Source: Verrucomicrobiota bacterium
GTDB taxonomy: Bacteria; Verrucomicrobiota; Verrucomicrobiia; Chthoniobacterales; UBA10450
Length of the DNA: 7,647 bases
Assembly (NCBI GenBank): GCA_003219355.1
Contig: QHOQ01000177.1
Coordinates: 1-7,647 of the forward strand
Reading direction: 5' to 3'
A program made the translations under genes and the position numbers. The notes beneath the pieces are model-generated. The model had not been told where the DNA came from and searched no databases. It worked only from the letters and a program-made list of their open reading frames with translations. The first letter of the stretch is position 1, and each line of letters opens with the position of its first letter. Shown piece by piece: positions 1-5,909 of this stretch.

Positions 1-367
1 CGCAAACTGATTGGAACGCGTCGATTAGATTTTTGGTCTCGAGCCACTTTTCTGTGTTCTGTGCATCGATATGCGAGACGCCGAGACTCTTGGCGAATTT
101 CAACCAAAGGTCGGGATGATTCGGCGAGCCTTTCTCTTCATCGATCAAGTTGTCGAGCAACTGTCTTCGCGTTGCCTGATCATCGCACTTAGCGTGCACG
201 GCGGAGAGATAAGTCGGAAACGCTGCAACATGGTAATAATACTGCCGCGCATAATCCGTGAGAGCCTCTTTGCTTAACTCGCCTCGCGTCCAGGCTAGGT
301 AAAACGGATGCTTCAACAGATGTTTCTCCGCAATGTCATTGTCGATCTTGTCGAGATGTTGATTCAT
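1..367 (-). CDS. CADD/PqqC-like protein, putative self-sacrificing pABA synthase (partial, C-terminus outside window)
   Basis: The first 122 residues are visible; the gene runs off the left edge. They read as the N-terminal helical part of the TenA/PqqC-like haem-oxygenase fold and resemble Chlamydia CADD (CT610) as I remember it: a KHPFYLAW segment (residues 19-26), YARQYYYH (39-46), FPTYLSAVH (50-58), and DEEKGSPNH (76-84). With a constant offset of four, Tyr23 matches CADD Tyr27, the residue reported to be consumed to make para-aminobenzoate, Tyr39 matches Tyr43, and Glu77 and His84 match metal ligands Glu81 and His88. The remaining ligands (Glu142, His174, Asp178, His181) and Lys152 of CADD lie outside the window. 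The ATG at 365-367 has an AAGGA Shine-Dalgarno (375-379) seven bases upstream. It lies 98 nt downstream of treS-mak on the same strand and could be co-transcribed. Role inferred: pABA supply for folate. Family assignment is firm; enzymatic role is by homology. A plain PqqC/TenA paralogue is the alternative. Confidence 0.85.
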   Translation of the reverse strand, partial: MNQHLDKIDNDIAEKHLLKHPFYLAWTRGELSKEALTDYARQYYYHVAAFPTYLSAVHAKCDDQATRRQLLDNLIDEEKGSPNHPDLWLKFAKSLGVSHIDAQNTEKWLETKNLIDAFQSVC

Positions 368-465
368 AAAAATTTCCTTTTCCACTCCGAGTTCAACTTC
401 CAATTAACAGATGTAGCGTTGTGAAAGCAATACAGGCACCCAGAATTCTGTCGTTCTTGAATCGC

Positions 466-3400
466 TTAAGCTGATTTTAAGATATGTTTAATGCCGCGGA
501 CGGGGATGACCACCCAGTCGGGTCGATGGTTTAGTTCGTAGCCGATTTCGTAAACAGCTTTATCGAGCAAATAAGCTTCAAGCATGATTTGCAGATCGTC
601 AGGGTTTTGTGGGACGAAGATCGCGCCGGAGGCCGTTTTCAAATAACTTTGCAGGAAAACGCTGCTTATTTGGCGATACCAAAGATCGGCCCAGCGTTCG
701 AGGAAGGGGACATCTTCGGTGCGCATGGCTGGCTGCCAGAGCGCGCTATAAGCGGCATATTGAAACGAGCGCATCATGCCCGTCACATCCCGCAGAGCCG
801 AGCGCTTTAGCTTCCGCTCACCAAGCGCCCGCGCCGGTTCGCCTTCGAAATCGAGAATGATGAAATCCTTTCCGGTGTAAAGCACCTGGCCGAGATGATA
901 ATCGCCGTGGATCCGGATTTTTGAAGCATTGGAACGACGGTCAAGAAGCCGTTTTTCCTGCTCGAGGATTTTTTGCTCGGCGGTGAGAACTTGTTTTGCT
1001 TCCTCTCGAAACGCGTCCGGCAGGTCTGACAGTTTCTTTTCGAGAAGAGTAAACGCCCGCCGCAGCGATGCCCGCATCGATTGGTAGACCGACCGTTGCG
1101 CCATCGCATTAAAAGGCTCAGGCGCGAAGGCGCGATCATCGCTGTTTGAAGCAAGCGCGAGATGCAATTCCCCCGTGCGCTGCCCGAGGAGCTTTGCTTT
1201 TTCAGGATAAACGCCGCCGATCAATTCGTCGAGAAGTGAGCCGGGCGGCGCGGTTTGACTCTGGAGATCGGCTTTGCGGCCAAGCACACGCTCGTAATAG
1301 CGACCAACCGCGTCCAACGTTAGTGCCCAGCCGTCACTTTCGCTCATGGCCGCGTTCTGCAACAGACAGACGATGGTCGGTTCGAATCTTTCGTGACGAT
1401 ATTCCAGCGCGCCGGCGAAAGCCGGCACGTTGGAAAAATTGGCGCGCTCAGTAAGGAACCGGGTTATTTCGACGTCGGGATTCACGCCATCCTCGAGTTT
1501 CCGATAGAGTTTAAGGAAGAATTTGTTGTCAAAGAGCATTGAGGAGTTGCTCTGCTCCCCACCCAAAACTTGCGATTCGCCCAAGGTGACCGAAGAATCC
1601 GCCGTCAGTGCCTTACCCGCGATGCCGACGAGATCGCCCGCATGCCCTTTCATAATCTGCCGTTGGGCGATCGCCTCAAATAATTGAGAACGAAACTTCG
1701 CGTCCCACACGGCATCATACAGAATGGCTTCTTCGGCACCTGCGAGACGCGCGATGATCGCGTGCGGCGCGCTCCTCGAGACAGCGCGCGCAGCGTTACC
1801 CGACGCAATCTTTACCGGGAGGGCATAAGTTTCCGTAGGACCATCGACATAGCTTACCACCACGAACCAAAAGCGCGCTCCATCCGCTTCTGCTGAGACG
1901 GCTGGCTGCTCCACTACTTTAAGATCGCGGACAGTCCGCGCTTTGGAGCCGAACCAGCGACAGGTCTGGATGTAATTGGGCAAAATTACCTGCTCGATCT
2001 GCGCACGCCGACCATCGTTCAACAAGGTATGAAGCTCGGCCGGCGCGTTGATCGTCGGCAGAACGTGCTTTTTCGAGACGCGGCGGCCATTGGTCTGCGC
2101 TTGCAATGCGAACCAGTAATACGCATGAGGACCAAGGGTGATAACGTAAGGTGATTTTTTGATTGGGCGAAACAGATTGCGACTGAAGACTTCCATCGGC
2201 ACATAGCCGGCGAAGCGCGACAAATCCAACTCTAACGATTGCGCGAAGCGTGAGAGATTCACCACCACGACAATGGTTTCCTTCTCATACCTGCGAAGGA
2301 ACGCGAGAACCTTCGCGTTATCGGGATGGAGAAATTCAAGAGAGCCGCGCGAAAACGCCTTAAAATTTTTCCGCATCGCAATGACACGGCGCATCCACCA
2401 GAGCAGCGACGAGAGATTTTTCTGCTGATTCTCAACGTTGACCGCTTCGTAGTGATATTCCGGATCGATCGTAATCGGCAAATAAAGCTGTTGCGGATTG
2501 GCTCTTGAAAATCCAGCATTGCGGTCGGGACTCCATTGCATCGGGGTGCGGCAACCGTTACGGTCACCGAGATAAAAGTTGTCGCCCATGCCGATCTCAT
2601 CTCCATAATAAATGATCGGCGTGCCGGGCATGGAAAAAAGGAGCGTGTTTAGCAACTCGATTTTGCGGCGGCTGTTCGCGAGCAGCGGTGCGAGCCGCCG
2701 GCGGATGCCAAGATTAATACGTGCGTGCGGGTCGGTGGCGTAGACGCGATACATGTAATCCCGCTCCTCATCGGTCACCATTTCGAGCGTCAGCTCGTCA
2801 TGATTGCGCAGGAACATGGCCCATTGGCAGCTGTCCGGAACCGACGGTGTTTGATCGAGAATGTCGATGATCGGAAACCGGTCCTCCATTTGCAGCGCCA
2901 TAAACATCCGCGGCATGAGCGGAAAGTGGAAATTCATGTGCGACTCGTCGCCCTTGCCAAAGTAAGCGACCGCATCTTCCGGCCACTGATTAGCTTCCGC
3001 GAGTAGCATGCGGTTGGGAAATTTTGCATCGACATGCGCCCGTAACTTGCGGAGGTACTCATGCGTTTCTGGCAAATTTTCGCAGCTTGTATCCTCGCGT
3101 TCGTAAAGATAAGGGATGGCGTCGAGACGGAGTCCATCGACACCGAGGGCCAGCCAGAAATCGCACACCTTCTCGAGCGCTTCGAGCACGGCCGGATTGT
3201 CGAAATTCAAGTCCGGCTGATGGGAATAAAAGCGATGCCAGTAATAGGCTTTCGCGACCGGGTCCCAAGCCCAGTTAGAGGTTTCGAAATCTTTGAAGAT
3301 GATCCGCGCATCTTTGTATTTCTCCGGCGTGTCGCTCCAGACATAGAACTCGCGTTCGGGTGAGCGGGGCGCGGCGCGGCGCGATTTTTGGAACCACGGA

Positions 3401-3750
3401 TTTTGATCGGATGTATGATTGATCACCAGTTCCGTGATGACGCGCAGATTGCGCTGATGCGCCGCATCAAGAAATGCGCGGAAATCAGCGAGCGAGCCGA
3501 AGTTTGGATTGACGTCGAAATAATCAGCAATGTCGTAACCGTCATCACGTTGCGGCGAGGGATAAAATGGCAAGAGCCAGATAGCCGTGATGCCGAGTTC
3601 CTCGAGATAATCGAGCTTTTCGATCAGGCCACGGAAGTCGCCCATCCCATCGCCGTCGCTGTCACAAAACGTCTTAACGTGCAATTCATAGATGATCGCG
3701 TCCTTGTACCAAAGCGGATCGACAGTCGTATCACTCAGCTCTTGCCCCAT
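466..3750 (-). CDS. treS: Trehalose synthase / maltokinase fusion protein (TreS-Mak)
   Basis: This 1094-residue cytosolic protein joins two enzymes. Residues ~12-550 are a GH13 trehalose synthase that interconverts trehalose and maltose: DPLWYKDAIIYELHVKTF at the start, GYDIADYFDV (71-80), NHTSDQNPWF (111-120), nucleophile Asp210 in GVDGLRLDA, acid/base Glu252 in LLAEANQW, and stabilising Asp318 in FLRNHDE. Residues ~565-1094 are an aminoglycoside-phosphotransferase-like maltokinase: CRWFGSKAR (597-605), GEQSNSSMLF (731-740), catalytic HGDYHLGQVL (948-957), metal-binding ILDFEGEP (965-972), and a DVTGMMRSFQYAA segment. The kinase phosphorylates maltose to maltose 1-phosphate, donor for GlgE. 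All key residues of both halves are present and the length fits known fusions. The ATG at 3748-3750 has AAAGG (3759-3763) eight bases upstream. The start of the next gene on this strand is 98 nt downstream. No glgE or glgB is visible. Expression from the divergent region towards 4036 is expected; stress or osmotic control is plausible but not shown. Confidence 0.96.
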   Translation of the reverse strand: MGQELSDTTVDPLWYKDAIIYELHVKTFCDSDGDGMGDFRGLIEKLDYLEELGITAIWLLPFYPSPQRDDGYDIADYFDVNPNFGSLADFRAFLDAAHQRNLRVITELVINHTSDQNPWFQKSRRAAPRSPEREFYVWSDTPEKYKDARIIFKDFETSNWAWDPVAKAYYWHRFYSHQPDLNFDNPAVLEALEKVCDFWLALGVDGLRLDAIPYLYEREDTSCENLPETHEYLRKLRAHVDAKFPNRMLLAEANQWPEDAVAYFGKGDESHMNFHFPLMPRMFMALQMEDRFPIIDILDQTPSVPDSCQWAMFLRNHDELTLEMVTDEERDYMYRVYATDPHARINLGIRRRLAPLLANSRRKIELLNTLLFSMPGTPIIYYGDEIGMGDNFYLGDRNGCRTPMQWSPDRNAGFSRANPQQLYLPITIDPEYHYEAVNVENQQKNLSSLLWWMRRVIAMRKNFKAFSRGSLEFLHPDNAKVLAFLRRYEKETIVVVVNLSRFAQSLELDLSRFAGYVPMEVFSRNLFRPIKKSPYVITLGPHAYYWFALQAQTNGRRVSKKHVLPTINAPAELHTLLNDGRRAQIEQVILPNYIQTCRWFGSKARTVRDLKVVEQPAVSAEADGARFWFVVVSYVDGPTETYALPVKIASGNAARAVSRSAPHAIIARLAGAEEAILYDAVWDAKFRSQLFEAIAQRQIMKGHAGDLVGIAGKALTADSSVTLGESQVLGGEQSNSSMLFDNKFFLKLYRKLEDGVNPDVEITRFLTERANFSNVPAFAGALEYRHERFEPTIVCLLQNAAMSESDGWALTLDAVGRYYERVLGRKADLQSQTAPPGSLLDELIGGVYPEKAKLLGQRTGELHLALASNSDDRAFAPEPFNAMAQRSVYQSMRASLRRAFTLLEKKLSDLPDAFREEAKQVLTAEQKILEQEKRLLDRRSNASKIRIHGDYHLGQVLYTGKDFIILDFEGEPARALGERKLKRSALRDVTGMMRSFQYAAYSALWQPAMRTEDVPFLERWADLWYRQISSVFLQSYLKTASGAIFVPQNPDDLQIMLEAYLLDKAVYEIGYELNHRPDWVVIPVRGIKHILKSA

Positions 3751-4036
3751 GTCGCTAACCTTTGCCGCACAAATCCGCGCAACGCAATCGGCGGGTTCAA
3801 CATCCTGGGCGAATCATTGGCAGAGCGTATTAATGTCCCGAATCGCGGGTCAAGGTTTATCGCGAATCGTGAATAGAACGGATTCATCTCCAAATTGCCG
3901 ATCCGAGCGCTGTGTTTCGAAAGCGTTGGACGAGGTCGCTCGCCCAGACTAGAGACCCGAATGGTTGGCTCGCGCTCGATCCATTCCCGCTTACAATTTG
4001 GCCAACGTGCGTTGGGCAGCTGAATTCGATTTTGGC
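3751..4036. promoter_or_regulatory. Divergent intergenic region between treS-mak and the sigma factor gene
   Basis: This 286-nt stretch separates the two divergent start codons and should hold both promoters. I see no convincing gene in it. A TTGACC hexamer on the minus strand (3848-3853) resembles a -35 box for treS-mak, but the best -10 candidate, TAATAC (3827-3832), sits only 15 nt away and matches poorly. On the plus strand TACAAT (3992-3997) could be a -10 for the sigma gene, about 40 nt before the chosen ATG, without a good -35 at normal spacing. GAATC recurs at 3810, 3840 and 3864. None of these is a firm site; the call rests on position. Confidence 0.4.
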
Positions 4037-4690
4037 ATGCATCGAAAAGCAAAAAAACAAGCGCGGCGCAAACCGAAACGGAAGACGCGGCCTTTCTCTG
4101 CTCCTCCGCAACTCGAACCGGGAGCTCCGACTGATCTCGAGTTAATGCACTCGATCCAAAGCCAAGATCCCGATGCGCTTTCCCAACTTTACGACCGATA
4201 TAATGGGATTTTGAAAGCATTGATTCTGCGCGTGATTCATAACGAAGCTGAGGCCGACGATCTTTTGCAAGAAATCTTTATGGAGATCTGGAACCAGGCG
4301 AGAAATTTCTCCGCGCAAAAAGGAAAACCTCTCGGCTGGATGGTGACGCTGGCGCGCCGCCGGGCGATTGACGGTCTGCGGAAGAAACAGGCTTACGCTC
4401 GCGCGGAACAACGGCTGCAAAGTGAAACTGAACAGCAACCCGACGCTTGGGTGCATAATGCCACCGAAGAAGAAATCGCACTGAGCGACACGCGCACTCT
4501 CATACGCAAAGTAATCAACGGGCTTCCACCGGCCCAGCAGCGGGCAATCGATCTTGCATTTTTTCGGGGCATGAGCCAGCGCGAAATCGCCGCAAAAACG
4601 AATACACCGTTGGGGACCGTGAAGACGCGGCTTGAATTGGGGCTTAAAAAAATCTATGACGGACTGAAGGAACTGAAAGATGAACTTTGA
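4037..4690 (+). CDS. ECF-type RNA polymerase sigma factor (SigK-like), paired with an RskA-like anti-sigma gene
   Basis: The 217-residue protein has sigma-70 region 2 at ~47-115, with LYDRYNGILKALILRV, the region 2.2 core DDLLQEIFMEIW (74-85) and WMVTLARRRAIDGLR (101-115), and region 4 at ~155-208, with LPPAQQRAIDLAFFRGMS followed by the DNA-binding helix-turn-helix QREIAAKTNTPLGTVKTRL (181-199). Regions 1 and 3 are missing, as in ECF sigma factors. It would direct RNA polymerase to a stress-type regulon when released by its anti-sigma factor. The N-terminal tail (residues 2-18) is unusually basic, with 11 of 17 residues Lys or Arg. Start choice is uncertain: no good Shine-Dalgarno precedes the ATG at 4037; the frame stays open upstream to a TTG at 3965 and a GTG at 4007, and an internal ATG at 4145 would remove the tail while keeping region 2. 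The next gene overlaps its last 11 nt, implying translational coupling. Confidence 0.88.
   Translation: MHRKAKKQARRKPKRKTRPFSAPPQLEPGAPTDLELMHSIQSQDPDALSQLYDRYNGILKALILRVIHNEAEADDLLQEIFMEIWNQARNFSAQKGKPLGWMVTLARRRAIDGLRKKQAYARAEQRLQSETEQQPDAWVHNATEEEIALSDTRTLIRKVINGLPPAQQRAIDLAFFRGMSQREIAAKTNTPLGTVKTRLELGLKKIYDGLKELKDEL
4667..4671 (+). promoter_or_regulatory. Shine-Dalgarno site for the anti-sigma gene, inside the sigma factor gene
   Basis: AAGGA ends eight bases before the ATG at 4680-4682. It lies within the last codons of the sigma factor gene and fixes the start of the overlapping downstream gene, supporting it as a real, coupled gene. Confidence 0.65.
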
Positions 4691-4916
4691 GCAATTCCAA
4701 AACCAGTCGCGACTCTATGTTATTGGCGCACTCGAGCCTGAGGAGGTGGAGGAATTTGAAAAAGCGCGCAAAAAATTCGGCCAAAAAGCGGAAGATTTCA
4801 TCACAAAATGTTACGCATTGCATGAAGCCTTTGCCCTAAGCCTGCGTCCAGCAAAAGCTTCCGCTGCGATTAAGGATCGGCTCATGTCAATGGTGCGAGA
4901 ACGAAAAGAGACTTAG
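4680..4916 (+). CDS. Miniature RskA-like anti-sigma factor (sigma-binding domain only, no membrane anchor)
   Basis: The 78-residue product carries the signature of the N-terminal anti-sigma domain of RskA-type proteins: LYVIGALEPEEVEEFEKA (residues 12-29), compare the family pattern Y-x-x-G-A-L-x-x-x-E-x-x-x-F-E, then a second helix around FITKCYALHEAFALSL (40-55) and a third, IKDRLMSMV (64-72), where family members have the R-x-R-L-L segment just before the membrane helix. The protein ends there at a TAG, so the transmembrane helix and extracytoplasmic domain of full-length RskA (over 200 residues) are absent. No HxxxCxxC zinc motif is present; a single Cys44 and His48 occur. It is highly charged and likely soluble. 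It follows the sigma gene with an 11-nt overlap and its own AAGGA. Inferred role: binds and holds the sigma factor in the cytoplasm. How it would be released is not visible. Its stop overlaps the convergent stop of the next gene, so no lost 3' part is hidden there. Confidence 0.72.
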   Translation: MNFEQFQNQSRLYVIGALEPEEVEEFEKARKKFGQKAEDFITKCYALHEAFALSLRPAKASAAIKDRLMSMVRERKET

Positions 4917-5425
4917 CCTTCGGATCTTTTGTCCCAACCGTCCAGTTCACGCAGGATGAATTCCTGAAGAAAACCATAGAAGTTTACCTGGAATAAACTC
5001 AAGTCCCGCCGCGATCCAATCGGTGAGCGATAATGGTCGCACAACTCGCGATCGGTGAAATCGTATTTCGCGGCAATGACGAGCCGCGCCTGATTGAGTG
5101 CACTTAACCACGCTTCGGCGTGTTTTGACGGAATGCGCAGGGTGCGGTTAGCGAACGCCTTCTCGTTCCCCCGCAGTTGTTCGAGATCTGCCGCGACGGT
5201 TTCCGTCGCGGTTTGAAAGAGCCGCCGTAACTCAGGCTTCACATAAAGCTTCCATTCCGCGCAGATTTCAATTTCGTCCGGCGCCGCCGGCGGGCTGAAG
5301 AGGCGCTGTTCGGCAGCGGACACGCCCTCTGGATCAGTGCTGGCTGGGATTTGTCGAAGAAGTTCGGCAAGAAACGGATCGAGCTCTGAGATCTCGATGT
5401 AGTCGTTGCGTCGGCAAATCTCCAT
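4913..5425 (-). CDS. DUF2017-like protein encoded directly behind clpS
   Basis: The 170-residue product resembles the DUF2017 family, usually found next to clpS in Actinobacteria. Visible family-like features are the paired segments AEQRLFSPPAAPDE (38-51) and LRRLFQTATET (66-76), the AWLSALNQARLVIAAKYDFT core (105-124; family pattern W-L-x-A-L-N-x-x-R-L-V-L-G), and a C-terminal helix YGFLQEFILREL (150-161), matching the family's YxxLxxLQExLV ending. It has no signal peptide or membrane segment. Its molecular function is unknown; the clpS linkage suggests a role connected with ClpS/ClpP proteolysis, but that is inference. I chose the ATG at 5423-5425 because it lies 1 nt after the clpS stop; the frame is open further up to 5500, but that would overlap the conserved ClpS C-terminus. 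A weak GAGAAAG lies upstream, so translation is probably coupled to clpS. The TAA stop overlaps the convergent anti-sigma stop. Confidence 0.72.
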   Translation of the reverse strand: MEICRRNDYIEISELDPFLAELLRQIPASTDPEGVSAAEQRLFSPPAAPDEIEICAEWKLYVKPELRRLFQTATETVAADLEQLRGNEKAFANRTLRIPSKHAEAWLSALNQARLVIAAKYDFTDRELCDHYRSPIGSRRDLSLFQVNFYGFLQEFILRELDGWDKRSEG

Positions 5426-5426
5426 A

Positions 5427-5747
5427 TCAACCGGCTTTCTCGAGGGTCGCGAGCAGGAGATACCCGTGTAATTGCTGCACATAAAGCTCCCCACGTTCAC
5501 GCACTCCGCTCCACAAAATTGAACGCCCGTTGTTATGCACCTCCAGCATATGGCGCTCGGCTTTCTCGCGCGGGTAGCCGAAGACCCGCTGGAACACCAT
5601 TGTCACATAACTCATCAGATTGACGGGATCGTTGTGCACCACCACTTGCCATGGGAGATCGACGTCTTCTTTCGAACGCGTTTCCTTTTCGACCGTGGGG
5701 GCATCAACTGTCGACGGCCCGGCATTTTTCGGAACAGAAAACCTCAT
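5427..5747 (-). CDS. clpS: ATP-dependent Clp protease adaptor ClpS
   Basis: The 106-residue protein delivers N-degron substrates to a ClpA/ClpC-ClpP protease. A flexible, charged N-terminal extension (1-30) precedes the compact ClpS fold, from LPWQVVVHNDPVNLMSYV (31-48) through FGYPREKAERHMLEVHNNG (56-74) to LLLATLEKA (97-105). Substrate-binding residues known from E. coli ClpS are kept at a constant offset of five: Asn39 and Asp40 (Asn34, Asp35), Met45 (gatekeeper Met40) and His71 (His66). The HNDPVNLMSYV wording is closer to the actinobacterial ClpS type (DDPVNLMSYV) than to the proteobacterial HNDDYTPM type. The start is uncertain: the frame remains open to 5825, with a second ATG at 5801, neither preceded by a clear Shine-Dalgarno; the ATG at 5745-5747 gives a typical length. 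The DUF2017-like gene follows after 1 nt. Confidence 0.92.
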   Translation of the reverse strand: MRFSVPKNAGPSTVDAPTVEKETRSKEDVDLPWQVVVHNDPVNLMSYVTMVFQRVFGYPREKAERHMLEVHNNGRSILWSGVRERGELYVQQLHGYLLLATLEKAG

Positions 5748-5909
5748 AACCGTCACGATGTTTTTCCGCCGCCACCTCGTTCCAAAGTGGCTCTCGGTCA
5801 TATCGAAAAGGCTAACATACGCCACCTTCAGTTCAAACCCGACCCCACGTATTGTAGAGCGTTGCGGGCCGCCATCGCCGACACCGCCCAGAGTAGCAGC
5901 AACCTTTCC
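5748..5909 (-). promoter_or_regulatory. ybeY-clpS gap with a possible clpS promoter
   Basis: The 162 nt between the ybeY stop and the chosen clpS start contain, on the minus strand, a TACAAT (5851-5856) that would serve as a -10 box roughly 100 nt before the clpS ATG. The hexamer 17 nt upstream of it does not look like a -35 box, so the site is weak. No terminator hairpin with a T-run is seen after ybeY, so read-through from panE-ybeY remains possible. Confidence 0.25.

Noticed and set aside
441..450. Perfect 10-bp palindrome CAGAATTCTG between treS-mak and the CADD gene
   Set aside because: It has no loop and no T-run, so it is not a terminator; a single short palindrome is expected by chance.
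3810..3869. Three GAATC repeats and a short CCCG/CGGG hairpin upstream of treS-mak
   Set aside because: Spacing is irregular and the units are too short to call an operator array or terminator.
3388..3876. Open frame of 162 codons on the plus strand
   Set aside because: It is antisense to the conserved N-terminal part of TreS; a mirror of the codon bias there.
3965..4036. N-terminal extension of the sigma factor from a TTG at 3965
   Set aside because: There is no Shine-Dalgarno, the extra 24 residues match nothing in the sigma family, and a -10-like TACAAT lies inside it; the ATG at 4037 is preferred, though not proven.
3735..4220. Open frame of 161 codons on the minus strand across the divergent region into the sigma gene
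   Set aside because: It overlaps the start of treS-mak and the well-supported sigma factor on the opposite strand, and its translation has no recognisable motif; it is a chance frame.
5426..5500. Extended N-terminus of the DUF2017-like protein starting at 5500
   Set aside because: It would overlap the conserved C-terminus of ClpS in another frame; the ATG at 5425, 1 nt after the clpS stop, fits the family start better.
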